Shown piece after piece: positions 1 through 8,444 of a stretch of DNA of 64,000 bases. The notes beneath the pieces were generated by a model. It was not told the DNA's origin, did not search any database, and saw nothing but the letters and a program-made list of their open reading frames with translations. Origin of the DNA: Streptomyces macrolidinus (GTDB lineage Bacteria; Actinomycetota; Actinomycetes; Streptomycetales; Streptomycetaceae); contig NZ_JAMWMR010000018.1 in assembly GCF_023887685.1 (NCBI RefSeq), positions 62,001 through 126,000 of the forward strand, written 5' to 3'. The position numbers and the translations under genes are program-made. Every line of letters starts with the position of its first letter. The stretch's first letter is position 1.

Positions 1-1180
1 GGGTGTCTCCGCCGGAACCCTCGCTGTCGTCGCTGTCATGTGACGGAGGGGTGGTAGCGAGGCCCAGAGCCTTGCGTGCGGTGACCGCCTCGCGGCCCTC
101 CAGCAGCGCGCTGCCCTCGTCGTAGTGGGTGTAGAACGCGTCGGCGTCCGTGGCCTCCGCCGCCTTCCGCCACTCCTCGCGGGCCCGCTCCAGGGCCTTC
201 GTCTGATCCGCGACGGGCTTGTCGGCGTCGTCCTGCCACTCATGGGTGCGCAGGTTCCGGGTCTGCTCGGTCAGCGCGGCGGCAACCCGCTCCGCCCACG
301 CCCGGTGGCCCGGCAGGTCGTCCTCGACATCCGCGGTGTCGGGGACGGTGTTCAGGGCGTCGTAGAGCAGGACGTCCGCCTGCAGATAGGCGAGTTGGTC
401 CCCGGCCAGGGTCGTGGCGTCGCGGCGCAGCGAGCCGGTGAGCCTGCTCTTGGCGTCGGTGTGGCCGAACATGCAGTTGATGTCGCGGTCGCCGAAGCGC
501 CAACTCTCCCGCGTGGGCGTGAAGTAGTAGACGTCGACGTAGTCGGGGATCGCCCAGAAGTCCATGGCGTAGGCGCTCTGGAGCGTGAAGCACTTCTCCT
601 CGGCGATCTCGGTGAGCGTGGCGGTGCCGGGGTAACGGGTGCCGGTCAGCTCGTAGTCGGCGAACACCTCGGCCTGGTGCCTGCCGGAGCAGGACACCGT
701 GCGGACGTCGTACGGCTCGCCCTCCAGCGACCCACCGGGCACGTCGAAGCACTCGCCCTTCTTCACGGAGAACGTCACGCTGTCGCGCGCCCCGTCCTTG
801 ACGCCCTCCCAGAACTCCGACGCGCTGCCCGTCGCGAAGAACAGCACCAGCAGCGCGAGCCCGAGCGAGGACGTCGCGATTCCGCCGATCGCGAGCCCCC
901 GGCCGCGCTCGCCGCGCCGCTTGATCTGCGCGAGCGCGATCAGCCCGAGGATCAGCCCGACGGCGGGCAGGAAGCACATGATGCCGAGGACGAGCGCGGC
1001 GACCGCGAGCCCGTTGACCGGCGCCGGACGGTGGTACGGGGCGTACCCCTGGCCCCAGGGCTGGTACGGGAGCCCGTTCCCGTACGGCGGCCCGTACGGC
1101 TGCCCGTACGGCTGCCCGTACGCACCCTGCGGAGGGGGGTCCTGGGGCTGCTGGGGGCCGGGAGGCGGGGGTATGGCCAC
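1..1180 (-). CDS. DUF4190-type membrane protein with septum-formation-like region (3' end beyond window)
   Basis: Read leftward from a GTG at 1180 with GAGGAG nine bases upstream; 393 codons are visible before the window ends. The first 45 residues are Pro/Gly/Gln/Tyr-rich with repeated YGQPYG units. Two hydrophobic segments follow (VNGLAVAALVLGIMCFLP... and GLAIGGIATSSLGLALLVLF), separated by a basic loop QIKRRGERGRG, the usual layout of DUF4190 proteins. An extracellular region then carries paired cysteines (KKGECFDVPGG, VSCSGRHQAEVF, EEKCF, NCMFGH) like the septum-formation-related domain of actinobacterial membrane proteins. The visible tail is a charged helix and Asp/Ser-rich. Divergent from the PLP enzyme at 1279. 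Role is inferred only from family layout. Confidence 0.7.
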   Translation of the reverse strand, partial: MAIPPPPGPQQPQDPPPQGAYGQPYGQPYGPPYGNGLPYQPWGQGYAPYHRPAPVNGLAVAALVLGIMCFLPAVGLILGLIALAQIKRRGERGRGLAIGGIATSSLGLALLVLFFATGSASEFWEGVKDGARDSVTFSVKKGECFDVPGGSLEGEPYDVRTVSCSGRHQAEVFADYELTGTRYPGTATLTEIAEEKCFTLQSAYAMDFWAIPDYVDVYYFTPTRESWRFGDRDINCMFGHTDAKSRLTGSLRRDATTLAGDQLAYLQADVLLYDALNTVPDTADVEDDLPGHRAWAERVAAALTEQTRNLRTHEWQDDADKPVADQTKALERAREEWRKAAEATDADAFYTHYDEGSALLEGREAVTARKALGLATTPPSHDSDDSEGSGGDT

Positions 1181-1278
1181 GAGTACGGGCTCCTCGTCCG
1201 AATGTGGAGAACTGGTGTACGAGCCGCATGGTACGGCGAGCGCAGGACAGGGCGCCCCCGATCGACAACCCTGTTCCC

Positions 1279-2400
1279 ATGACACTTTTGCCGGACTGTT
1301 ACTGCCCGGTGGACGGCACGCGGGTGTCCGCGAGGTCGCTCGCCTGGTGCTGCCCCGTCTGCGGCGGCCCGCTGGACCTCGACTTCTCCCCCACCCCGGC
1401 CCCCCTCAAGTCCCTTGCGGGGCGCGTGAACTCGCTGTGGCGGTACGCGGAGACGCTGCCGCTGGCCAGGCCCTCGGTCAGTCTCGGCGAGGGCCGTACC
1501 CCGCTGGTGGAACTGACGGACGGCGTCCAGGCGAAGCTGGACTTCCTGATGCCGACGCTCTCCTTCAAGGACCGGGGCGCGGTGCTGCTGGCCGAGCTGG
1601 CGCTGCGCCTCGAGCCGCGCCGGGTCGTCGCCGACAGCAGCGGCAACGCGGGCACGGCGATCGCCGCGTACTGCGCGCGGGCCGCGCTGCCGTGCACGGT
1701 GTACGTCCCCCGGGACACCTCGCCGAAGAAGCTGGAGCAGATCGACGCGCACGGAGCGCGGCTGGAGGTGGTCGACGGCGACCGCGAGGCCGTGGCACGG
1801 GCCGCGCGCGAAGTGGCGGACGAACCCGGGGTGTTCTACGCCTCGCACGTCTTCAACCCGTACTTCCTGCACGGCACGAAGACCTACGTCCATGAGCTGT
1901 GGGAGGACCTCGGCGGGCGGCTGCCGGAGGTCCTCGTGCTGCCCGTCGGCAACGGCACGCTGCTGCTGGGCGCCGCGCTCGCCGTCGCGGAGCTGTACGC
2001 GGCGGGCCTGATCGGGCGTCGGCCCGCGCTGTACGCGGTCCAGGCAGCCGCGGTGGCACCGCTCGCGCGGGCGTGGGAGGAGGGCGCGGACGATCTGGCG
2101 GAGGCCGCCCCCGTGGCCCCGACCGCCGCCGAGGGCATCGCGGTCCCCCGGCCGCCGCGGGCCCGTCAGATCCTGCGCGCGGTACGGGACTCGGGCGGCA
2201 TGTTCCTGACGGTGACGGAGGATCAACTCCGTCATGCGCAACGGGACCTGGCATCCCGTGGCCTGTACGTGGAGTCGACGGGGGTGGCGTCCTGGGCGGC
2301 GGTGCGGGACGGGGTGCCGGGCGAGCGCGGTGCGGTGGTGCCGCTGTGCGGGGCGGGCCTGAAGTCGGGACCGGTCGGTCCGGCGCCCTCCGGCGACTGA
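1279..2400 (+). CDS. Threonine-synthase-like PLP-dependent enzyme
   Basis: A 373-aa fold-type II PLP enzyme. An N-terminal zinc-ribbon-like cysteine set (Cys7, Cys9, Cys25, Cys28) precedes the catalytic domain. SFKDRG gives the Schiff-base lysine at Lys97 and SSGNAG (120-125) is the phosphate/substrate loop; GNGT near residue 225 fits the PLP phosphate cup. This arrangement is typical of threonine synthase and its paralogs, which convert O-phosphohomoserine to threonine, but paralogs with other substrates are common in Streptomyces, so the reaction is not proven. I chose ATG 1279 rather than upstream in-frame starts because homology begins there. Its last 169 bases are overlapped antisense by the read-through tail of tnpB, so the IS element sits immediately downstream. 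Confidence 0.8.
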   Translation: MTLLPDCYCPVDGTRVSARSLAWCCPVCGGPLDLDFSPTPAPLKSLAGRVNSLWRYAETLPLARPSVSLGEGRTPLVELTDGVQAKLDFLMPTLSFKDRGAVLLAELALRLEPRRVVADSSGNAGTAIAAYCARAALPCTVYVPRDTSPKKLEQIDAHGARLEVVDGDREAVARAAREVADEPGVFYASHVFNPYFLHGTKTYVHELWEDLGGRLPEVLVLPVGNGTLLLGAALAVAELYAAGLIGRRPALYAVQAAAVAPLARAWEEGADDLAEAAPVAPTAAEGIAVPRPPRARQILRAVRDSGGMFLTVTEDQLRHAQRDLASRGLYVESTGVASWAAVRDGVPGERGAVVPLCGAGLKSGPVGPAPSGD

Positions 2401-3707
2401 GGCCGCCGGGACTCCTCTTCTCGCGCGCTCCCACCTGGTCCGTTGTTGACATGCTCCCTGGCCTGAAGTCCGGGGATTCCGGCCTGGGTCGTCCGACCCT
2501 TCCGGGGGCTTCCTGCTTCACCGCGCTGTGCGGGCACGTGTGCCCGTCTTACCGGCGCTCCACAGGCGTTTGGCGTCTCCGCCCGTCCGGCGGCGACGAT
2601 GCGACGTCCTTCGAACAGCACGTTGCGCGCTGCGTTGTGGTCGCGGTCGTGCACGGTCCCACACTCACCGCACGTCCACTCCCGCACGTGCAGGGGCTTG
2701 GGGCCGTCCCGGAATCCGCAGGCCGAGCAGACCTGAGAGGACGGGAAGGCACGGTCGACCTTGGCGAAGGTGCGGCCGTGCAGAGCCGCCTTGTACTCCA
2801 GCATGCCGACGAACGCGGACCATCCCGCGTCGTACACGGACTTGGCGAGCCGGGTGCGCCCGAGGCCGGACACCGCGAGGTCTTCCACATACACCGCTTG
2901 GTTGTCGCGAATGATCTGGGTGGAAGTCTTGTGGTGCCAGTCCCGGCGCCTGTCGGCCACCTTGGCGTGCTGGCGCGCGACCTTGCTGCGGGCCTTGGCC
3001 CGGTTCTTCGAACCCTTGACCTTGCGGGACAACTCCCGCTGAAGACGCCTGAGTTTCTTCTCTGCCCGGCGCAGAAAGCGCGGGGCACTGATCTTCGTCC
3101 CGTCGGACAGGACCGCGAACGCGGACAGGCCGAGGTCGATACCGGCGTCGGTCTCCACCTCCGGGAGGATGTCCGGGTCGGTGTCCACGACGAAGCTGAG
3201 GAAGTACCGGCCCGCACTGTCCTTGGTGACGGTCAGGGACGTCGGGGCCGCCGGAAGGCGGCGGGACCACTTGACCTTGAGGTCGCCGACCTTGGCCACG
3301 TACACGGTGCCGTCGTCCTGGAGAGTGAAGGCGTTGGTGTTGAGGCGGATCGACTGCCGGGTGTCCTTCTTCGACTTGTACCGGGGCGGCCCGACCCTCC
3401 GCCCTCGCCGTTTGCCCTTGAGGCTGTCGAAGAAGTTCTTGTAGGCGGCATCCAGGTCCCGCAGGGACTGCTGCAGGACGACCGCTGACACGTCGGCGAG
3501 CCAGGCGCGTTCTTCGGTGCGCTTGGCCTGGGTGATGCGAAGCCGGGACAACTCCGCCGACTTCACATACGGCAGTCCCGCCGCGTGCGCTTCCTTGCGG
3601 TCGCGCAGGCAGTCGTTCCACACCACGCGAGCGCACCCGAACGCGCGCGCCAGCGCACGGCGCTGGGTGGCATCCGGGTAGGCCCGGAAGTTGTAGCGGA
3701 GCCGCAT
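2232..3707 (-). CDS. tnpB: IS200/IS605-family TnpB (RNA-guided nuclease), with host-derived C-terminal read-through
   Basis: A 491-aa TnpB from ATG 3707. All RuvC residues are visible: GIDLG (Asp191), VYVEDL (Glu275) and HDRDHNAA (Asp354/Asp356). A zinc finger is formed by CSAC (327-330) and CGEC (346-349). The N-terminal helical RNA-binding region is complete (MRLRYNFRAYPDATQRR). Family members of this type normally stop just after the motif IPGLQAREHVNN; here no stop occurs at the right end (about 2446) and the frame runs 71 codons into flanking DNA, antisense to the preceding gene. TnpB proteins cut DNA guided by an RNA from the element's right end. The catalytic core looks intact even though the partner tnpA is destroyed. 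Confidence 0.88.
   Translation of the reverse strand: MRLRYNFRAYPDATQRRALARAFGCARVVWNDCLRDRKEAHAAGLPYVKSAELSRLRITQAKRTEERAWLADVSAVVLQQSLRDLDAAYKNFFDSLKGKRRGRRVGPPRYKSKKDTRQSIRLNTNAFTLQDDGTVYVAKVGDLKVKWSRRLPAAPTSLTVTKDSAGRYFLSFVVDTDPDILPEVETDAGIDLGLSAFAVLSDGTKISAPRFLRRAEKKLRRLQRELSRKVKGSKNRAKARSKVARQHAKVADRRRDWHHKTSTQIIRDNQAVYVEDLAVSGLGRTRLAKSVYDAGWSAFVGMLEYKAALHGRTFAKVDRAFPSSQVCSACGFRDGPKPLHVREWTCGECGTVHDRDHNAARNVLFEGRRIVAAGRAETPNACGAPVRRAHVPAQRGEAGSPRKGRTTQAGIPGLQAREHVNNGPGGSAREEESRRPQSPEGAGPTGPDFRPAPHSGTTAPRSPGTPSRTAAQDATPVDSTYRPRDARSRCA
2447..2590 (-). ncRNA. Candidate omega/right-end RNA of the TnpB element
   Basis: In IS605 elements the guide RNA covers the 3' end of tnpB and the right end of the element. 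On the minus strand the right end reads CCCCGGACTTCAG then GCCAGGGAGCATGTCAA, a degenerate form of the common right-end hairpin followed by the terminal TCAA at 2446-2449. The guide would then be host sequence just below 2446, between the PLP gene and the element. The 5' boundary given is an estimate; no transcript evidence exists. Confidence 0.35.
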
Positions 3708-3783
3708 GACCAAGACATTACGACAATTGGCCTCATGAGGTGAGAAGAACGACTACAGGCGGGGCAGACACGTTGGTTCGGCG

Positions 3784-3941
3784 ATGCATGTGCACGTGGT
3801 CTTCGTGACGAAGCATTGGTCAACAGCCTCAAAGGCGTCTCCGCCCGCCGGATACGCCAGGAGTTCACCGGCCACACCAACCACGCCATCACGCACAAGC
3901 ACCAGTGGTCACCCTCGTACTTCTCCGCCTCCTGCAGCGGT
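3784..3941 (+). pseudogene. tnpA: Degraded IS200-like transposase tnpA remnant
   Basis: The first ten codons read MHVHVVFVTK, the conserved HUH-region strand of IS200/IS605 Y1 transposases. The frame then breaks: about 70-80 residues are missing and the match resumes two bases out of phase at 3819 with VNSLKGVSARRIRQEFTGH and HQWSPSYFSASC, the region leading to the catalytic tyrosine helix. The C-terminus is lost where the FG-GAP fragment begins. It is divergent from tnpB, as in IS605-type elements. Internal deletion, frame change and loss of the left end make it non-functional. Confidence 0.8.
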
Positions 3942-3951
3942 AAGATCCGGC

Positions 3952-4251
3952 AGCCGCGTGCTCGGGACGGCGCGCGGCACGGCCGCGGGCCAGGACTGGA
4001 CGGTCGACCCGTACGGCGGCCACGTCGCCTACGTCGACGCGGGCGGCGACGTCCACAAGGTGTGCTCCAAGTGGGGCGCGTCGTACAACGCGATCGTCGG
4101 CGTCGGGGACATCACGGGCGACGGCAAGCCCGACCTCGTCGCGCGGGACACGGCCGGGGTCCTGTACCGCAACAACGGCAAGGGGAACGGGTCGTTCGGC
4201 GGACGGGTCAAGATCGCGACCGGCTGGAAGGCCTACAAGGGGATCTTCTGA
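3952..4251 (+). pseudogene. C-terminal fragment of an FG-GAP/VCBS repeat protein
   Basis: About 100 codons starting near 3952 (SRVLGTARGTAAGQDW) and ending at TGA 4251. It contains GDITGDGKPDLVARD, a calcium-loop FG-GAP repeat signature, followed by GVLYRNNGKGNGSFGG and a terminal GWKAYKGIF, the usual end of secreted Streptomyces FG-GAP proteins. There is no start, signal peptide or upstream repeat: the 5' part has been replaced by the transposon remnant. The open frame running back to 3784 is accidental. Confidence 0.75.
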
Positions 4252-4302
4252 GGCCTCCCGAGGCGCACTGCCCCGGACGCCGGTTCCGGGCATGGTGCGG
4301 CG

Positions 4303-4330
4303 CCCCATAGGGGCCAACTCCCTTATGGGG
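4303..4330. terminator. Inverted repeat, terminator or operator
   Basis: CCCCATAGGGG (4303-4313) and CCCTTATGGGG (4320-4330) pair at 10 of 11 positions around a 6-base loop. It lies after the FG-GAP fragment and about 100 bases before the lipase start, so it may end the former transcript or be an operator for the lipase. Confidence 0.5.
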
Positions 4331-4427
4331 TACGCACCTATGCCTCCCCGTACGGGCCTTGCCTAACGTGTGCGCGGCGCACCACAACGCCGCGCACACA
4401 TCCACACCAGGGCAAGGGGGCCGGGGC

Positions 4428-5720
4428 ATGCGGGACGGACGAGGCCGTGCGGGACGGTGGCGGCTGCTGACCGCCCTGGTGACGGCGGTGGTGGCCGCGC
4501 TGCCCGTCACCGGGGGCACCGCGTCCGCCGCCGGGCAGCCGCCCTCCTACCTCGCCCTGGAGGCGAGTTACGGGTCCGGCAGCGTGACCAACGGCTGGGA
4601 GCGCGTGGAGCGTTACCTCGACTCCACCTCCGGGTTCCGCACCGAGGGCTACCCGGCCGACGGCCGCGGTGACCAGGACGGGCAGCGTGTGACGTACTTC
4701 GGCGGCGTCACCCGTCCGTACTCCGGCCGCTTCCTGCTCTACTCGGCCCCCGGCTGGGACACCGGAGCCGACACGACGCCGGTCCTCCTCGTGCACGGCG
4801 CGAACGACACCGCGGACCGCGCCTGGGCCGACCCGGGCGAGTCGGGCGGCTACGGCTGCGGCGCCCTGTCCTGCCCGTCCACCGGGCTGATGCAGTACCT
4901 GTCCTCGCGCGGCCACCGGGTCTTCGCCGTCGGCTTCGCGCACAAGCAGGGCGACAACCTGATGCAGGCGCAGGTCGTCGGGGACGCGATCGCCGTCATC
5001 AAGGCGAAGCTGGGGGTCGACAAGGTCGACCTGGTCGGCTGGAGCAAGGGCGAGATGTCGGCGCGCGCGTATGTCTCGTCGCTGAAGCCGAGTTGGGGAC
5101 GCGCGTACGCCGGTGACGTCCGCAGGCTGATCACCGTCGGCGGACCGAACGGCGGCTACGACTACCCGTACGCGCACGGCTGGGCGCACGACTTCTCCGT
5201 CTGGCCGGAGTGCGGAGGACAGATCAACGCCCCCTCGCCGCACTCCCGTATGACGTGCTACGGCCTGTACACCGCGCACCCCGAGTTCTCGATGACCCCC
5301 TCCGGCGGCTACGACAACTACCCCGGCCAGCGACAGATGCTGGCCCGCTGGGACGACACGTACGGGGTCGACGGCGCCGCGCAGGACTGGTACACGACGT
5401 ACTACGGCGGCCAGGGCTTCTACACCGCGGGCAGCGGCATCCAGGCCGCCATCGACGCGGGCTCGCTGATCGAGCCGCTGCACCGGGCGGGCGTGCCCGC
5501 GTCCGTCACCACGTATCTGCTGGCCGGTGGCTCCCCGGACGTCGTCGGCATCTTCAACGAGAACCGCGGGCCCAGCGACGGTGTCGTCTTCGTCGCGAGC
5601 GCGCTCGACACCACCGGCATCCCCACGGTCGGCGGCAAGGCCACCGTCGCCGCGGCCAACCACCTGGAGCTGGGCTGGAACAGCTCGGCCGCCGCTCAGA
5701 TCGCCACCTGGCTCTCGTAA
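4428..5720 (+). CDS. Secreted lipase/esterase (alpha/beta hydrolase)
   Basis: A 430-aa protein from ATG 4428 with an AAGGGGG ribosome site. A classical signal peptide (basic RGRAGRWR, hydrophobic LLTALVTAVVAALPV, cleavage near ASA-AG at 34-36) predicts export. The oxyanion loop is VLLVHGAND (119-127) and the nucleophile elbow GWSKG gives Ser206, a variant of GxSxG common in actinobacterial secreted lipases. A distal NHLELGW supplies the likely catalytic His. Cysteines in GYGCGALSC and ECGGQ...MTCYG could form disulfides. Substrate (triacylglycerol or other ester) cannot be told. An in-frame ATG at 4359 would put extra residues before the signal peptide, so it was not used. The next hydrolase starts 14 bases downstream. 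Confidence 0.82.
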   Translation: MRDGRGRAGRWRLLTALVTAVVAALPVTGGTASAAGQPPSYLALEASYGSGSVTNGWERVERYLDSTSGFRTEGYPADGRGDQDGQRVTYFGGVTRPYSGRFLLYSAPGWDTGADTTPVLLVHGANDTADRAWADPGESGGYGCGALSCPSTGLMQYLSSRGHRVFAVGFAHKQGDNLMQAQVVGDAIAVIKAKLGVDKVDLVGWSKGEMSARAYVSSLKPSWGRAYAGDVRRLITVGGPNGGYDYPYAHGWAHDFSVWPECGGQINAPSPHSRMTCYGLYTAHPEFSMTPSGGYDNYPGQRQMLARWDDTYGVDGAAQDWYTTYYGGQGFYTAGSGIQAAIDAGSLIEPLHRAGVPASVTTYLLAGGSPDVVGIFNENRGPSDGVVFVASALDTTGIPTVGGKATVAAANHLELGWNSSAAAQIATWLS

Positions 5721-5733
5721 AGGACCCGCGCAC

Positions 5734-6765
5734 ATGACCGCGAGCAGCATCCGTACCCGCCGCGTGCCCACCGGGCGTCTCACCGTGCGGCTCAGCGAGG
5801 TACGGGACGAGGGCGAACCGGTCGTCTTCGTCCACGGCAACGTCTCCTCGTCCGCCTTCTGGCACACCACGATGACCCGGCTCCCGGACCGCTACCGCCC
5901 CCTCGCGCTCGATCTGCGCGGCTTCGGCGGCACCGATCCGCTGCCCATCGACGCGACGCGCGGTGTGCGCGACCACGCCGACGACCTCGCCGCGCTGCTC
6001 ACGGCGCTCGGGATCGAGCGCGCGCATCTGGTGGGCTGGTCCCTCGGCGGGGGCGTGGTCATGCAGTATCTGTGCGACCGTCCGGCCGCGGTCCGTTCCC
6101 TGACCCTGGTCAACCCGGTCTCCCCGTACGGCTTCGGGGGGACGCAGGGCGTGGAGGGGGTCCTCACCTCCGAGGACGGGGCGGGCTCGGGCGGCGGTAC
6201 GGCCAACCCGGAGTTCGTCGCGCGGCTCGCCGACGGCGACCACGGCGAGGACTCCCCGCTCTCGCCCCGCGCCGTCCTCGCGAATTGCTACGGCAAGGCG
6301 CCATGGCGCCCCGCGGCCGAGGACGCGTACGTCGCGTCCATGCTCACCACCCGGACCGGCGCGGACCACTACCCGGGCGACAGCGTGCCGACGGAGGTCT
6401 GGCCGGGCGTCGCGCCCGGGACCCGCGGAGTCCTCAACTCCCTGTCCCCGCTGCACTTCCGCCTCGACGGACTGCCCCTGGTCGACCCCAAGCCGCCGGT
6501 GCTCTGGATCCGCGGCGAGGACGATGTGATCGTCTCGGACACCTCGGTGTTCGACCTGGCGCACCTGGGCGCGATCGGCGCGGTGCCGGGCTGGGACGGC
6601 ACCCCGGCCCAGCCGATGGTGGCGCAGACCCGCCACGTCCTGGACCGGTACGCGGCGGCGGGCGGCCTGGTACGGGAGGTCGCCGTGCCGGACGCCGGAC
6701 ACACGGTGCATCTGGAGCGCCCCGACGCGTTCGACACGGCCCTGCGGGGAATCCTGTCGGCATGA
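5734..6765 (+). CDS. Alpha/beta hydrolase
   Basis: A 343-aa cytoplasmic-type alpha/beta hydrolase. Oxyanion strand VVFVHGN (30-36), nucleophile elbow GWSLGG with Ser103, acid region LWIRGEDDVIV and the His in DAGHTVHLERP complete the triad. The length and the long cap (about residues 130-240) are larger than the minimal fold. AAAGGA lies 10 bases upstream of ATG 5734, overlapping the stop of the lipase; its own stop overlaps the carboxylesterase start (ATGA). The three-gene hydrolase operon suggests a shared ester-degrading role, but no substrate is evident. Confidence 0.82.
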   Translation: MTASSIRTRRVPTGRLTVRLSEVRDEGEPVVFVHGNVSSSAFWHTTMTRLPDRYRPLALDLRGFGGTDPLPIDATRGVRDHADDLAALLTALGIERAHLVGWSLGGGVVMQYLCDRPAAVRSLTLVNPVSPYGFGGTQGVEGVLTSEDGAGSGGGTANPEFVARLADGDHGEDSPLSPRAVLANCYGKAPWRPAAEDAYVASMLTTRTGADHYPGDSVPTEVWPGVAPGTRGVLNSLSPLHFRLDGLPLVDPKPPVLWIRGEDDVIVSDTSVFDLAHLGAIGAVPGWDGTPAQPMVAQTRHVLDRYAAAGGLVREVAVPDAGHTVHLERPDAFDTALRGILSA

Positions 6766-8225
6766 CGGTCCGCACCACGGTCTGCACCACCGAGCAGGGC
6801 GCCGTCCGCGGGCGGCTGTCCGCGGACGGGGTGGCCTCCTTCCTTGGCCTGCCCTACGCCGCCCCGCCCTTCGGCCCCCTGCGCTTCCGCGCGCCCGCCG
6901 CACCCGCGCGCCGGAGCGGCGTACGCGAGGCGACGGCCTACGGCCCCACCGCGCCCCACGCGCCCTACGCGCCGCCCTTCGACGCCCTCATCCCGGAGAA
7001 CGAGATCCCCGGCGAGGACTGCCTGAACCTCAACATCTGGACCCCGGAGCCCCGGCCGGGCGCCGGTCTGCCGGTGATGGTGTGGCTGCACGGCGGGGCG
7101 TTCTCCAACGGCTCGGGCTCGGCGTCGGGGTACGACGGGAGCGCGTTCGCCCGCGACGGGGTCGTCTGCGTCACCCTCAACTACCGGCTGGGCTCGGACG
7201 GCTTCCTCCACCTTCCCGGTGTCCCGGACAACCGCGGCCTGCTCGACCAGGTGGCCGCGCTGCGCTGGGTCCGCGCCAACATCGCCTCCTTCGGCGGTGA
7301 TCCGGAGCGGGTGACGGTGTTCGGGGAGTCGGCGGGCGCCATGGGCATCGGCGTGCTGCTGGCCACCGGGCAGGCCCGCGGCCTGTTCCGCCGCGCGATC
7401 CTGCAGAGCGGCGCCTGCCATCACGTGCTGCGCCCGTCGTCGGCGGCGCTGATCGCGGCCCGGCTGGCGGAGAAGCTCGGGATCGAACCGACCCCGAAGG
7501 CGTTCGCCGCGGTCCCGCTCGACGATCTGCTGCCCGCCCAGGCCGAGCTGCGCGGCGAGATCGGCGCCCGCCCGGACCCGGCGCTGTGGGGCGAGGCGGC
7601 GCTCAACATGATGCCGTTCGAACCGGTGACGGCCGGTCCGTCCCTGCCGGGCCCCGACTGCGGGGTGGACCTCCTCGTCGGGAGCAACCGCGAGGAGTAC
7701 CGCCTCTTCCTGGTCCCCACCGAGCGCATGGACGTCTTCCCCGCGTCCCGGCTCCGCACCATGGCGGCGGCCTACGGCGTGGACCCGGACCGGGCGCTGT
7801 CGGTGTACGGGGCGAGCCGCCCCGGAGCCGTCCCCGGCGAGCTGCTGGAAGCGGTGGCGACGGACTGGTTCTACCGGATCCCCGCCCTGCGCCTGGCCGA
7901 GTCCGTCCCGGGCTCGTACGTGTACGAGTTCGCCTGGCGCTCTCCGCGGTACGCGGGCCGCCTCGGCGCGTGCCACGCCCTGGAGCTGGGCTTCGTCTTC
8001 GACCGGCTGCACGACCCGTCGTACGCCCCGATGGTCGGCCCCCGCCCGCCCCAGGCGCTCGCGGACGCGATGCACGCGGCCTGGGTCTCCTTCGCGACGA
8101 GCGGCGACCCCGGCTGGCCCGCGTACGACACGGCCGGCCGCACCACGATGATCTTCGCCGAGGATTCGGGCCCGGAGGACGACCCCCGCGCGCGGGAGCG
8201 CCTGCTGTGGGACGGCGTACGCTGA
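6762..8225 (+). CDS. Type-B carboxylesterase
   Basis: A 487-aa member of the carboxylesterase/para-nitrobenzyl esterase family. It shows LGLPYAAPPFGPLRF near the N-terminus, EDCLNLNIW (85-93), the oxyanion HGGAF (110-114) and the nucleophile FGESAGA with Ser190. NREEYRLF supplies the usual acid region and ACHALELGFVF (after YAGRLG) the catalytic His region. No signal peptide is visible, so it is probably cytoplasmic. It is coupled to the previous hydrolase by a 4-base ATGA overlap. Confidence 0.88.
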   Translation: MTVRTTVCTTEQGAVRGRLSADGVASFLGLPYAAPPFGPLRFRAPAAPARRSGVREATAYGPTAPHAPYAPPFDALIPENEIPGEDCLNLNIWTPEPRPGAGLPVMVWLHGGAFSNGSGSASGYDGSAFARDGVVCVTLNYRLGSDGFLHLPGVPDNRGLLDQVAALRWVRANIASFGGDPERVTVFGESAGAMGIGVLLATGQARGLFRRAILQSGACHHVLRPSSAALIAARLAEKLGIEPTPKAFAAVPLDDLLPAQAELRGEIGARPDPALWGEAALNMMPFEPVTAGPSLPGPDCGVDLLVGSNREEYRLFLVPTERMDVFPASRLRTMAAAYGVDPDRALSVYGASRPGAVPGELLEAVATDWFYRIPALRLAESVPGSYVYEFAWRSPRYAGRLGACHALELGFVFDRLHDPSYAPMVGPRPPQALADAMHAAWVSFATSGDPGWPAYDTAGRTTMIFAEDSGPEDDPRARERLLWDGVR

Positions 8226-8444
8226 CCGGCCGTACGCGCACCGCCACACATATCCGTACGTACGCGTACAGGCGCCCGCTCGTGAGGCAAGCTCGTAAGG
8301 CAACTGGACCCCGCCTGGTAGCGTCTACTCCTCTGTAGATGTTCACGCCTCGGAGGCCTCACCTTCACCCGGGTGTCCGCCTCGTGCCGCTGTGCGTTCC
8401 CCGGGGCGTGTCCGCATGTGATCCACATCTCGGAGATCCACTTG

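Noticed and set aside
3784..4251. A single 155-codon gene from the MHVHVVFVTK start through the FG-GAP region
   Set aside because: The first ten codons belong to tnpA and the last hundred to an FG-GAP protein; the middle is out-of-frame tnpA sequence. The open frame is fortuitous.
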